From Cyanobacteria bacterium RU_5_0 (GTDB lineage Bacteria; Cyanobacteriota; Cyanobacteriia; Elainellales; Elainellaceae): a DNA stretch of 58,133 bases. The notes under the pieces were generated by a model. That model saw nothing but the letters and a program-made list of their open reading frames with translations, was not told where the DNA came from and did no database searches. Where the stretch lies: the NCBI GenBank assembly GCA_012033255.1, contig JAAUSF010000015.1, positions 1 to 58,133 of the forward strand, given 5' to 3'. Made by a program: the position numbers and the translations under genes. Of this stretch, positions 37,809 to 46,889 are shown one piece after another (positions within the stretch are counted from its first letter, which is position 1; every line of letters begins with the position of its first letter).

Positions 37809-38861
37809 ATGTCTAGGCAAACGCAGCCCTATTCAAACACCAACGCCCTCTGGAATCGGCTGAAGTTCGTCGTGGTTGCTCTAGGTTTGGTCAATGTCCT
37901 TGGAGCCGCCTATCTCTTCGTCGCAAATGCGCTTGCGGATGAGCCGCTCCGGATGCCTCGTCTGCCCGTTCCTCAAGTAAATCCTCCGGTTGCTGCCCCA
38001 AACGATGCCCGATCGACTGGGGACACTAATCCATTTCGACTGACCCAGCTAGAGCAATACCAAAACTTCATTCATGAACTGGTTGTTGAGCAAAATTTAA
38101 AGCAAACTCGTGAGGATAGCCCCCTCCGATCGCAGGCTAAAAATGAAACCCTATCGACTCTCACCCAACTTAACAGCACCGACAAGGGATTGTTGTTGCG
38201 ATTTCTCAGCGACTCTAATTTGATTTCTAGTGAGAGTCCTGTAATTCCTCTGTCTGGGGCAGATCTAAGTGAGGCGGATCTCAGCGATTCTAATCTCAGC
38301 AAAACTGATTTGCGGGGGGCAGATCTGCGTGACGCTAAGCTGAACCGAGTTGATTTGAGTGGGGCAAAATTGTTTGGCGCAAATCTCGATCGCACAGATC
38401 TAGGATTCTCCAACTTGAGTGGTGCTGAATTGTTTCGAGTCAGCTTAAGAGACTCTAACCTGTTTTTCTCCAACTTGAGTAATGCCAATCTCAAAGGGGC
38501 AGATTTGAGTTTTAGCGATCTATTTCTCGCAAATCTCCAAAATGCTAATCTTAGCAACACAATCCTGGTCAGTGTTGACTTGTCTTACGCTAATTTGAGC
38601 GGAGCGGATTTAGCATTTTCTAGCATCACCAGCGCAAATTTGTCATTTGCAAATTTGAGTCAGGCGACTCTCAGTGGGGCAGATCTAAATGGCGCAGACT
38701 TGCAGAATGCGAACCTGAGCGGGGCAGATTTGAGTGGAGCTAGTCTGCAAGATGTCAACTTAACCAACGCCAATTTAAGCGGGGCAAATTTGTTTGAAGC
38801 GGATCTGACGGGTGCGATCTTGTCCAACACAACCATGCCAGACGGAACGGTTCAAAACTAA
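37809..38861 (+). CDS. Membrane-anchored pentapeptide repeat protein
   Basis: 350 residues from the ATG at 37809; the GTG at 37797 overlaps the ribosome binding site and is less likely. A hydrophobic segment (VVVALGLVNVLGAAYLFVA, about 26-45) is an anchor or uncleaved signal. From about residue 145 to 345 the sequence is almost unbroken A(D/N)LSx pentapeptides (for example GADLSEADLSDSNLSKTDL), some 38-40 units, forming a right-handed quadrilateral beta-helix. Function of these cyanobacterial proteins is mostly unknown. It is related in build to the protein at 50674. Confidence 0.88.
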   Translation: MSRQTQPYSNTNALWNRLKFVVVALGLVNVLGAAYLFVANALADEPLRMPRLPVPQVNPPVAAPNDARSTGDTNPFRLTQLEQYQNFIHELVVEQNLKQTREDSPLRSQAKNETLSTLTQLNSTDKGLLLRFLSDSNLISSESPVIPLSGADLSEADLSDSNLSKTDLRGADLRDAKLNRVDLSGAKLFGANLDRTDLGFSNLSGAELFRVSLRDSNLFFSNLSNANLKGADLSFSDLFLANLQNANLSNTILVSVDLSYANLSGADLAFSSITSANLSFANLSQATLSGADLNGADLQNANLSGADLSGASLQDVNLTNANLSGANLFEADLTGAILSNTTMPDGTVQN

Positions 38862-39113
38862 GAGGATGGTTGAGAATTTGCTCGAATAGTATTCTGTGTA
38901 AGGGCGAACCGCCGTTCACCCCGGTATGCCGTACCCATACTAAGGTTAATGGATTGAACGCCATTGAAAACCGCTATAAAGATTACGGATTGAGGAACGC
39001 AAAGTCAGTGTACTCCTGATCACGTTAAACTACCAAGACACAAATATACTGATGACTTTTGCTTCATGTCTTTGTGCCTTTGTGGTTAAAGTGACCGTTC
39101 TTCTATGTTTTGT

Positions 39114-39608
39114 ATGGCTGAGAAACGCATTTTGGGCTTAGATCCCGGACTGGCAACGCTAGGGTTTGGTGCTGTTCTCTGTCACGCCACAACCGATCGC
39201 CAGATAACAGATTGTGTTTTACCGTTAGATTTTGGCATTATTCAGACTCCACCGCATCTGGAGATTGGCGATCGGCTTTGCATGATTTACAGTGATATGC
39301 AAATGTTGCTTGATGATGTGAAGCCTGATTTAGTGGCGATCGAAAAAATGTTTTTCTATCGGATGGGAAATACGATCGCTGTTGCTCAAGCCAGAGGAGT
39401 TGTCATCCTTGTACTCGCACAACATCAGATTCCGCTTGTAGAATTTACGCCTGCCCAAGTGAAACAAGCGTTGACAGGACATGGTAATGCCGATAAACAC
39501 GACGTACAACAGGCAGTTACTCGCGAATTGAAATTGAGTACAGTTCCTAAACCAGATGATTGTGCGGATGCACTTGCGCTGGCTCTGGCGGCTTGGTTTC
39601 AGAACTAA
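39114..39608 (+). CDS. ruvC: Crossover junction endodeoxyribonuclease RuvC
   Basis: From the ATG at 39114 ([17 protein letters not shown]; another ATG three codons earlier) the protein has 164 residues. The four acidic catalytic residues of the RNase-H fold are visible: Asp in LDPG, Glu in AIEKMFF, and the Asp pair in [13 protein letters not shown]. The DNA-contacting [11 protein letters not shown] segment is present. RuvC cuts Holliday junctions after RuvAB branch migration; ruvA and ruvB are not nearby, as usual in cyanobacteria. Confidence 0.95.
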   Translation: MAEKRILGLDPGLATLGFGAVLCHATTDRQITDCVLPLDFGIIQTPPHLEIGDRLCMIYSDMQMLLDDVKPDLVAIEKMFFYRMGNTIAVAQARGVVILVLAQHQIPLVEFTPAQVKQALTGHGNADKHDVQQAVTRELKLSTVPKPDDCADALALALAAWFQN

Positions 39609-39649
39609 GCTGGACATGATAAGCTAATCCGGGTTGCCGTTTGATCACC

Positions 39650-39913
39650 ATGAATACTCCTCCATTTCAAACCATTGCGGATCAACTTTTAGCTGACTTA
39701 AAGCAAGAGAGCCAACTGGTTGATTTAATCATTAGAAGCTGTATTGAATATCGTTGGGCAATTGCAGAGGAAGAGCAAGAAATTGCAGAAGCAATGATTT
39801 ACAACGCTTTTGAAGCTTATGTGGTAGCTAGAGGAATACCTCCACAACAAGCCGAAGGATTCTGTGAACGCTACCTGGAAACACTCATTCAAACTGTGCA
39901 GAGGATTCTGTAA
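39650..39913 (+). CDS. Small conserved-looking protein of unknown function
   Basis: The ATG at 39650 gives 87 residues (TTG at 39641 is the other option). It looks all-helical, acidic in the middle (AEEEQEIAEAMIYNAFEAY) and has no membrane segment or cofactor motif. It begins 41 bases after ruvC on the same strand and may be co-transcribed. Not recognised. Confidence 0.6.
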   Translation: MNTPPFQTIADQLLADLKQESQLVDLIIRSCIEYRWAIAEEEQEIAEAMIYNAFEAYVVARGIPPQQAEGFCERYLETLIQTVQRIL

Positions 39914-39977
39914 CCGATCGCGTAGGTCATGGGTGATGCTTATTCCTGGAGATCATCTGCTTAGTCTCATGCAATAG

Positions 39978-40421
39978 ATGGGTCTCAGTATGTTACTTTA
40001 CACGGGTTGGATAGCCGCGCTGGATTCTGCCTCTAGTGCAGAACACATTTCTCAGTTCACGCTCCTGGCAGAAAGGCTGTTGCAGGAATTTGCGCTACTT
40101 TTGAAAGTTTTCCTCGAAGGCATTGCGATTTTAACAGTTGCGATCGCTGTCTTTCTCACCCTCCGGAGAATCCTTCGTCTTTGGAGACGAGATCGGGTTC
40201 TGCAAGAGACGATCCGTTTAGAACTCGGAGTGGTGTTAGCCTTATCGCTAGAATTCCTGTTAGCTGCTGATATTGTCGGCACAGCCGTTTCCCCCTCCTG
40301 GGATGCAGTGGCAAAACTAGCAGCGATTACTGGGATTCGCACTTTTCTCAACTTCTTTTTGCAAAGAGAAGTACGAGAATTGCGAGAAACTGCCCACTCA
40401 CCTTCCGCCAAAGAACTTTAG
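39978..40421 (+). CDS. DUF1622 family membrane protein
   Basis: 147 residues with three hydrophobic segments (about 44-64, 84-104, 108-135) and the pattern ETIRLELGVVLALSLEFLLAAD typical of DUF1622, a small inner-membrane family of unknown role. The C-terminus is polar. Same direction as ruvC, 64 bases after the small protein gene. Confidence 0.8.
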   Translation: MGLSMLLYTGWIAALDSASSAEHISQFTLLAERLLQEFALLLKVFLEGIAILTVAIAVFLTLRRILRLWRRDRVLQETIRLELGVVLALSLEFLLAADIVGTAVSPSWDAVAKLAAITGIRTFLNFFLQREVRELRETAHSPSAKEL

Positions 40422-40812
40422 ACGATATGGCTTCTGGCACACCACCCACTGGGTCGGAGCCGTGTTGACTGCTTCTCAATTAGCTCACGACGTAACAGAG
40501 CTAGAGGCTATCAAAACCTTCTGGCAATCTGCCCTGAACGCTTCACGAACCTTGCTTGCTTGATGAGGCTACCGTGTACACACAAGGGGTTGAATCTAAC
40601 CCAACTCCTGCTGAACCGCCCCCCAACCCCCAATTCTGGGGGAACCGAACCCGGAACCGACCCGATCAAAGTCCCCCAATTTTGGGGGATTTAGGGGGCT
40701 AGACACCGTTCAATCTCAACCCGATCGACTGGTGTGTACACGGTAGCTTGATGAGGGGGGAGTTGGATAGAGCCAACTGATCGAACAGTGTGGACATCCC
40801 TGTCCTAAGCCA
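40422..40812. other. Intergenic region carrying a MITE
   Basis: 391 bases between the DUF1622 gene and nrtS. Nearly half is the MITE at 40569-40746 with its target duplications. No gene is supported in the remainder. Confidence 0.7.
40569..40746 (+). mobile_element. 178-bp MITE with target-site duplication, copy 1
   Basis: The element has perfect 15-bp terminal inverted repeats (CTACCGTGTACACAC and its complement) and is flanked by a 10-bp direct duplication CTTGATGAGG (40559-40568 and 40747-40756). Inside is an inverted CCCCCAA/TTGGGGG pair. A second copy is at 57258-57436. With no coding capacity, it needs a transposase supplied elsewhere; long duplications of 10 and 13 bp are like those of IS4-family elements. 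Confidence 0.88.
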
Positions 40813-41073
40813 TTATCTGGATATACCGGGAAGGGTATTTATTTTACGACGATAGCTATATTGACCATAAACATTAACAAGATAGGGCATCGCATAGGTC
40901 AAGAGTACGGAGATCCAACGTTCCTGAGTCATCTCTCCGCGAAAGAATGCAGATCCATGATTAATCAAAAAGAGCAAAGAACCGACAAATAGAGCAGTCT
41001 TTAAACCTGTAGGAATGAATTCCGCATCGAACAGGCTGACAATATAGCCTTTTATGCCTCTTACACTTTTCAT
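40813..41073 (-). CDS. nrtS: NrtS family nitrate/nitrite transporter
   Basis: The 86-residue protein has two hydrophobic segments (ALFVGSLLFLINHGSAFF and ISVLLTYAMPYLVNVYGQY). LINHG and LLTYxxPYxVxxYG are characteristic of NrtS, the small nitrate/nitrite transporter found in marine and other cyanobacteria, which works as a homo- or hetero-oligomer of one or two such subunits. Only one subunit gene is seen here. Nitrate assimilation genes are not adjacent. Confidence 0.75.
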   Translation of the reverse strand: MKSVRGIKGYIVSLFDAEFIPTGLKTALFVGSLLFLINHGSAFFRGEMTQERWISVLLTYAMPYLVNVYGQYSYRRKINTLPGISR

Positions 41074-41206
41074 GATTAACTAATCTAAACTTTGCATTGT
41101 CTAATTTTAATACATGGGCATGATCTGCACTGTAGCCTATTAACCATTTGATTAAAAGACCGCTTGAGGAAGTCAACAAACCTTTGTAACACGGGCTGTT
41201 CATTCA

Positions 41207-41695
41207 TTAGAAAAATTGACTCAAAGAGGTGACGCGATCGGCTTCGTAGCAGATTGCCTGATGGGACATGCGAATCTCCTGACTCGCAAAGATAACACCG
41301 CCAAAAAGCAGGCAAGTCCCAAATAGGAAGAGCATGAGCGCCAGAGCGGCGATTCCACCTAAGTTTGAGGCTACCGATAGCGCGATCGCGAACATACTGA
41401 TGAGAAAGATGGAGATGGCGCTGTAGATTAGCAACACCCCCCTTTGCAACAGTCGATGACGATGCTTAAGCAACGGAATTTGACGGTCAATCTCCTGCAA
41501 TCGCTCCCGAGAAAAAGCATCTTCCATCTTGTCAGAGTGCAACAATGTTAGACGCTCACTGACTAGCGATCGCATTCGCTGTCCCACATACATAAATCGC
41601 CCTAAAACACTACCTTGAATAATGGCACAGGCAGTAATTAGAACCACTGGAGCGATGATGAGTTGAATGGTTTTGGCAACATCGGCTGCACTCAT
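41207..41695 (-). CDS. DUF2721 family membrane protein
   Basis: From the ATG at 41695 (MSAADVAKTIQLIIAPVVLI) the protein has 162 residues; the frame opens three codons earlier. An N-terminal hydrophobic helix, an acidic/basic amphipathic middle and two long C-terminal membrane helices (around 95-115 and 120-140) match DUF2721. Function unknown. Confidence 0.8.
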   Translation of the reverse strand: MSAADVAKTIQLIIAPVVLITACAIIQGSVLGRFMYVGQRMRSLVSERLTLLHSDKMEDAFSRERLQEIDRQIPLLKHRHRLLQRGVLLIYSAISIFLISMFAIALSVASNLGGIAALALMLFLFGTCLLFGGVIFASQEIRMSHQAICYEADRVTSLSQFF

Positions 41696-41715
41696 GCTGA
41701 ACACTCATACTGACA

Positions 41716-41820
41716 TTAATTTTTCTGCTCTTGCACATTTCGAGCGGTCAAATTCTCGTGATTGGGCAATTCCACATCGGGAAACGGGTCGCCTACCTTC
41801 AGATTGGTCGTCTTCGGTAT
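41716..41820 (-). pseudogene. Peroxiredoxin (AhpC/TSA) N-terminal remnant
   Basis: A stretch reading PKTTNLKVGDPFPDVELPNH is the typical first beta-strand/loop of AhpC/TSA peroxiredoxins. Similarity stops after HEN, and a stop follows 10 codons later. No Cys-containing PxxxT/SxxC motif and no start codon are present, so it is a dead fragment left between the glycosyltransferase and DUF2721 genes. Confidence 0.55.
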
Positions 41821-41839
41821 GGTCTCCTGAATCGGGAAA

Positions 41840-44116
41840 TTAAACTTGTGAAACTGCGATCGCTCGAATATCAATCTTGCGATCGAACAAGATTCGAGGT
41901 TTAAACAGAATCTTAAGCAATAGCCACAGCGATCGAAGCTCTCCCGGCGCACAGCGACTGCGCCATTGTCCCGGACGACAGAACAACATCTCAACTAAGA
42001 CTCGCTGTTGCTTCAGTGTCAGAGGTTCAAATAGAATTTGCACCGTAGGAAACTCACCCCGAGCGCCTAAACGAGTGACATGTCCTTGAGCAATCAATTC
42101 ATGTTCCATAAATTCCAGTTGAATGGGTAAAGACTCCGTTTCGTCTGGAAAGCTTGCCTGCGTCAGTGCTACCTCTACCCCAATCTCTGAGATTGCGGTG
42201 GTAAATCCCCAGAAGAGTTGATCTCCAATTTGCAGTCGCACCGTGCGGTGCAGATCGTACCACTCATAAGGGCTAGGTCTGGGCGCATCTGTTAAAACCA
42301 GAAGCGAAACAGCGAGAGTCAACAAGTTGTAGACACTCCAAATCCAGCCAATGCCCAATCCTCTTAACTGGTAAGCAATTTCGAGGGATATATCTGGTTG
42401 CCACATTCCTGCTGCCAGATAGTGTCCTAGGTTGATCCATAAACTGATAGCCGATAAGATGAACATGACCAACAGCGGTGAAGCCAACTGCCAATTGAAC
42501 GAGAAGCGATCGCTCACAGCGCCCTTCGGTGTGACTTTGAATCCTCTGCTAAATGGGTTTAACATGACTCGAATCACGGTTAGTGCCAGAGGAAATGCCA
42601 GAACGAGGGAATAAATATCGGATAACAGAGCAGAACGCGATCGATAGTTTAACCAGGAAAACGCGGTGAGTTGTACGAGATAATAGGGTAAGAAAAAGTA
42701 CAACACATCCGTACTGGTTGCGCGCAGGGGAATGGCACCCAAGAAAGAATATGCGAGAGGAATCAGTAAGAAACCAACACGAGATAAGCTAGTGAACCAA
42801 TGCAGCAATCCTTCAAGATGTGCCAATCGTTGAATTAAACTTAAACCTGGAATGGTCAGTGGATTAGATTTAACAAAAAAAGCTTGCAATGTCCCTTGTG
42901 CCCAACGAATCCGTTGAAGCGCCTGAGTCGAGATATTTTCAGCCGCTAATCCTGCGCTTAACTTCTCGTTAAGATAGATCAACCGATATCCTCTGGCAGA
43001 TAAACGAATGCCGGTAAAGTAATCTTCGCTGAGTGATTCAGTCACAAAGCATCCTGCCTCGGTTAAGGCTGAGCGACGCATAACAAAGGAAGTGCCCGCA
43101 CAAATCACACTGCCTGCGGCATCGCGAATCGGTTGAATCTGACGATAGAAGACTTCTTCGTCGGGGGTGAGGACGTTTTCTAGACCGAGGTTACGAGCGA
43201 TCGGGTCAGGATTGTAGAAGGACTGAGGGGTTTGTACGAGAGCAATTTGCGGATTTTGAAAAAAGCCTACCGTGCGAATGAGAAAATTTTTAGTCGGGAC
43301 AAAGTCTGCATCGAAAACAACGATCAGGTCTCCATGAGTCCGAGGGATGGCATGGTTCAAGTTTCCGGCTTTGGCATGGCGATTGTCGGGTCGCGTCATG
43401 TATTCACAGCCTAGCTCCTTGGCTAACGCTTTGATTTCGGGTCGTCTGGTGTCATCTAGCAGATAAATGGTTTTGGGTTCGTAATCTAATGCTTGACAGC
43501 CAATGATGGTTCGTCTCAGGATGAATTCCGCCTCGTTATAAGTTGGAATCAAGATGTCAACAGTCGGTGTAAATGAACCATCCATCACGTTGACTGCTAA
43601 TCGATCGGCTTCTGGTCGGCGATCGTTGACTCGCAACAGCAGAAATAGCTGAATCAGTCCACCCGCCAGCATCAGCAGTTCCAGGAGAAATAATCCTAAA
43701 CTAAAAACACCGTTCAGTGGCGTGCTGAGGTTAAGGGTCGTGAGGGAGCGCCACAACAGATAACGAACCGTTAAAATCAACAAAGTGCTGACAACCACTA
43801 CCCTTGACCAAGGACGAGGTCGAGGAGAAATTTTTGTAATGGCGAGGACGAACAAAAGCAGCAGAACAGTCCAGAACAGCAAATACTCCCCTACCATCAT
43901 TGGTGCTTCTAACCATAATGGCGGATTCTCCTGCAATTCATTCAGCCGTTGAAAAATGGTGCTGATGGTTCCCTGTCCTGCAAACCAAGCCACCCCGATC
44001 GCGCCCGAAATGAACGTCACACTTAACAGAACTAGGGTCATTGCCCGGAGAGGTGTCATTCCCCATCGGCGAATGATTGCTCCAATCGGTAATCTGCGAG
44101 ATGGTGAATTATTCAT
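41840..44116 (-). CDS. Cellulose-synthase-like glycosyltransferase (GT2, BcsA type)
   Basis: The 758-residue protein has four N-terminal membrane helices (about 20-45, 70-90, 98-118, 130-150), a GT-A domain, then further membrane helices (about 430-600) and a C-terminal domain. The processive GT2 set is visible: DDTRRPEI, VVFDADF near 268, SEDYFTG and QRIRWAQG near 400 (D, DxD, D, QxxRW). The C-terminal region (LHRTVRLQIG ... ISEIGVEV) resembles a degenerate PilZ domain, the c-di-GMP receptor of bacterial cellulose synthases. It probably makes a beta-linked exopolysaccharide; the sugar cannot be read. No bcsB-like partner is adjacent. Confidence 0.88.
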   Translation of the reverse strand: MNNSPSRRLPIGAIIRRWGMTPLRAMTLVLLSVTFISGAIGVAWFAGQGTISTIFQRLNELQENPPLWLEAPMMVGEYLLFWTVLLLLFVLAITKISPRPRPWSRVVVVSTLLILTVRYLLWRSLTTLNLSTPLNGVFSLGLFLLELLMLAGGLIQLFLLLRVNDRRPEADRLAVNVMDGSFTPTVDILIPTYNEAEFILRRTIIGCQALDYEPKTIYLLDDTRRPEIKALAKELGCEYMTRPDNRHAKAGNLNHAIPRTHGDLIVVFDADFVPTKNFLIRTVGFFQNPQIALVQTPQSFYNPDPIARNLGLENVLTPDEEVFYRQIQPIRDAAGSVICAGTSFVMRRSALTEAGCFVTESLSEDYFTGIRLSARGYRLIYLNEKLSAGLAAENISTQALQRIRWAQGTLQAFFVKSNPLTIPGLSLIQRLAHLEGLLHWFTSLSRVGFLLIPLAYSFLGAIPLRATSTDVLYFFLPYYLVQLTAFSWLNYRSRSALLSDIYSLVLAFPLALTVIRVMLNPFSRGFKVTPKGAVSDRFSFNWQLASPLLVMFILSAISLWINLGHYLAAGMWQPDISLEIAYQLRGLGIGWIWSVYNLLTLAVSLLVLTDAPRPSPYEWYDLHRTVRLQIGDQLFWGFTTAISEIGVEVALTQASFPDETESLPIQLEFMEHELIAQGHVTRLGARGEFPTVQILFEPLTLKQQRVLVEMLFCRPGQWRSRCAPGELRSLWLLLKILFKPRILFDRKIDIRAIAVSQV

Positions 44117-44425
44117 TAAATCTAATCACTTATCGAGGATATCTGACAGAACCTTAAGCGTTGCTCAGAGCCTCCCTGATAAATAGCAGCTACGACATTC
44201 GATTTTGCCTAAGATATCTGAGTTTTGCTGAGACCTTTCCTGGAAACGCCTAAAAATTTTGCCCGATAGCCCAATCATTCAGGTTTGTTTTGCATTGCAA
44301 AGATAAGGAAAATTTTAAAGGTGAACTTAGCTTATTTAAGCATTTATGGCTAAGTGCTGAGTTCTGAGGACTGAGTGCTGAGTCAGGATTGATATTTGCC
44401 GAGTTGTGCTTTCACATATTCGGAT
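44117..44425. other. Intergenic region with a CTGAGT-type repeat
   Basis: 309 bases upstream of the glycosyltransferase and downstream of the oxidoreductase. At 44349-44391 lies GCTAAGTGCTGAGTTCTGAG followed by a GTGCTGAGTCAGGATTG end, the near-complement of 15578-15612. Nothing else is recognised. Confidence 0.55.
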
Positions 44426-45802
44426 TTATATATTTGGGCACGACGGCATATCCTCGCCCATGAGTAGCCTTGCCAGGCTGGGCAGAGCTTCACCATAGGT
44501 CGGGTGAATATGAACCGATCGCTCCAGTAATTGCCAGGTTGCCCCAGCCTCCATCAGCGACAAAAACACATGGACTAGCTCAGCCGTTTCATATCCGACT
44601 AGCGTTGCTCCTAGAATCTTGTTGGTATCTCTGTCTATGACCATGCGGTAAAAGCCCAGATCGTGTCCCCATTCAATCCCACGAGCGATATGCGCCATCG
44701 GCAGCGTTACGGCTTGAGCATTGATGCCTCGTTTCTCAGCCTGTTCTAGCGTCATGCCGACGCGCCCAACCTGCGGTTCGGTGTAGACCGCATAGCCCAA
44801 GACGCGATCGTTGCGAGTCCGGTGTTCGTCGCACAAAATTGCCTTCAAGCGGCGGTAGTCTTCCCACGAAACATGGGTAAAAGCAGGCTGTTTCGCCACG
44901 TCGCCAATTGCATAAACTCCAGAGCAGTTGGTTTGAAACTGATCGTCGATTTTGACAAACCCCTGTTGATCCAATTCAATATGGGTTGCCGACGTGTTCA
45001 AGGCACTGGTATTTGGTTTGCGTCCAATCACAACCAGTAATGCTTCTCCCTCAAGGGTTTTGCCATTGCTGAGCGTTAGGGTGAATATGCCGTTGCGATG
45101 AGCCACTGCTTGAACAGTGACATTGAAATGAATCGCAATACTGTCTCGCTGGAATGCTTCGGCGAGTGTTTCGCTCACATCCGTTTCTTCTTGGGCAAGA
45201 AGCCGATCGCCTCGCACAATCAGATGTGTCTGACTGCCTAATCGCGCTAAACCTTGCCCTAGCTCTAGTCCAATATAGCCGCCGCCAATCACCAGCAGAC
45301 GAGGCGGTAGCTCCTGCAAGTCAAAGAAATTGCGATTGGTGAGGTAAGGCGTTTCCGCTAAACCAGGAATGTCAGGAATCAGCGACGATGTACCTGTGTT
45401 GATTACCACGATCGGCGCTTGAACGGTCACTTCGCCGCCTGTCACCGTGCGTTCACCTGTGAAAGAGGCTTCAGCGCACACGACTTTAACACCTGCATTT
45501 TCCAATCGCCGTTTTGAACCCTGATTGAACTGGCTGCGAATCCCGCGTACTCGCTCCATCACGGCAGGAAAATCAACCTCAATCTGAGCATGGACACCTA
45601 GCTTTGCGGCCTGCCGAGCGCGACCTGCTCCATGAGCGGCAGCTAAGAAGGCTTTGGAGGGGGTACAGCCATAATTGACGCAACTTCCGCCTAGCGCATC
45701 GCGTTCAAACAGAACAACCTTTTGACCTGTTTTGGCAAAGTCAGCCGCGAAGGGAATCCCACCCTGACCGCTACCAATGACGATGACATCTGCTGTTTCC
45801 AT
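44426..45802 (-). CDS. FAD-dependent pyridine nucleotide-disulfide oxidoreductase (MerA/Lpd-like)
   Basis: From the ATG at 45802 (a TTG four codons earlier) the product has 458 residues. It shows the FAD GxGxxG (VIVIGSGQGGIPFA), the redox disulfide GGSCVNYGCTPSKA (Cys41/Cys46), the NAD(P)H motif VIGGGYIGLELGQ, the second FAD motif VYAIGDVAKQPAFTHVSW and the C-terminal dimer-face HPTYGEALPSLA, where the His-x-x-x-Glu pair acts in catalysis. It lacks the N-terminal HMA domain and the C-terminal Cys pair of true mercuric reductase. Substrate undetermined; dihydrolipoamide or another disulfide is possible. Confidence 0.88.
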   Translation of the reverse strand: METADVIVIGSGQGGIPFAADFAKTGQKVVLFERDALGGSCVNYGCTPSKAFLAAAHGAGRARQAAKLGVHAQIEVDFPAVMERVRGIRSQFNQGSKRRLENAGVKVVCAEASFTGERTVTGGEVTVQAPIVVINTGTSSLIPDIPGLAETPYLTNRNFFDLQELPPRLLVIGGGYIGLELGQGLARLGSQTHLIVRGDRLLAQEETDVSETLAEAFQRDSIAIHFNVTVQAVAHRNGIFTLTLSNGKTLEGEALLVVIGRKPNTSALNTSATHIELDQQGFVKIDDQFQTNCSGVYAIGDVAKQPAFTHVSWEDYRRLKAILCDEHRTRNDRVLGYAVYTEPQVGRVGMTLEQAEKRGINAQAVTLPMAHIARGIEWGHDLGFYRMVIDRDTNKILGATLVGYETAELVHVFLSLMEAGATWQLLERSVHIHPTYGEALPSLARLLMGEDMPSCPNI

Positions 45803-46197
45803 AACGGTTTTCAACTGAGATTAACACTGCACTACACTATTCAGTTTACTGGTACAACTTACTGGTACAACCGAAGTTGCTTCAGCAGAGCCGAGAAGTG
45901 CCTCAAGTTCGCTCTAGTTTAAGTGGTAATCGAACACTAAAAATGTGAAAAGGGACATACTCGATCGAACGCCCTTGCGCTTCGGGCATCGATGGTCATA
46001 CGATCGATAGCTTAACGTGGTCAATGAATCCAAGGCAATTTGCCATTGATCGGCTCGTTGAGTATTTTGCTAGTCTGTCATGCTAAGTTTCAACAGAGTC
46101 GTTCAGCAAAGCTTACAATAGCGGTCTCTCGCCGTCTTTGATTCAAATCAACTTCGATAGGTTCTTTACATTCTTTTAAGCCGAGAGAAGCAGTGGT
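45803..46197. other. Intergenic region before the remnant zone
   Basis: No supported gene. A 20-codon tail-like frame near 46026-46088 (MNPRQFAIDRLVEYFASLSC) is too short to judge and may be the end of a lost gene. The region marks the change from intact core genes to decayed and mobile material. Confidence 0.4.
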
Positions 46198-46500
46198 TCA
46201 GAGTCTTAAGAATGATTCAAAAGCTAGAACTTGTGTGGCTTCTTCTGCGATCGCACTGCAAGTATACGCATCCAAGAAGAGAACGACCTCAGCACAGATT
46301 TCACCCGCATGGACGGTGTAATGGCTGATGGTTTGCCCACTCTTGGTATAGTGCAATAGCCGAATTTGTCCAGATTTCACAGCATAGATTGCTCGTGATT
46401 TTTCATTGCGGTGAAATAGAATTTGTCCATTGGATAAGTGTTGATAGGTCACGACTTTCTGTAAAGCGGCAGGCAATTGATCAACCTCTGAGAAATCCAT
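46198..46500 (-). pseudogene. Crp/Fnr-type regulator, N-terminal half only
   Basis: 100 residues covering a cyclic-nucleotide-binding-like beta-roll (HLSNGQILFHRNEKSRAIYA, SGQIRLLHYTKSGQTISHY, AGEICAEVVLF, SAIAEEATQVLAF). The frame stops where the dimer helix and the winged helix-turn-helix should follow, so it cannot bind DNA. It is probably truncated; translation as a lone sensor domain is less likely. Confidence 0.6.
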
Positions 46501-46575
46501 AGCTTTTGGAAAAAATGATCGCGCCTATTGGTTTAAGTCAAAAATCCAGACAAGCTACAGGAATTGTTGGGCTAT

Positions 46576-46791
46576 CTAGAAAAACATCAGCATGAAAGCA
46601 TTGACTATGACCGTCGTCGCATGTTTGGGGACGGGAATCAAAGTCGCATCGACAATTTGCCCACCTTTTTTCTCCAGCGTCGGGCGGAACGCTTGCCAAG
46701 GAATAATCTCATTGAGCCTCACCAGTAAGTCTCTTTTCTGATTCAGTTTACTTTGGCGTTCTTCCCAGTCCCAAAATCCAGGTTGGCTCAT
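46576..46791 (-). pseudogene. IS5-family transposase, internally deleted remnant
   Basis: The frame begins MSQPGFWDWEERQSKLNQKR and continues to PWQAFRPTLE, the N-terminus of IS5-like transposases, then jumps to KKGGQIVDATLIPVPK, which in intact proteins follows about 80-100 residues later with the first catalytic Asp. The rest (DDE core) is missing. The internal joint suggests deletion between short homologies. No terminal inverted repeats were identified. Confidence 0.65.
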
Positions 46792-46889
46792 CGTTCTTCA
46801 CCCTGTTCTGATCTAGGGTCATGATCTCATATCAGTCTCAATTTAAGACGCTTCTTAATCAATTTTTCGAGGTTCCCCAAGGACGAGCG

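Noticed and set aside
38902..38921. Hairpin GGGCGAAC-CGCC-GTTCACCC after the pentapeptide gene
   Set aside because: No T-run follows and it lies in a common GTTCACCC-type intergenic motif; not convincing as a terminator.
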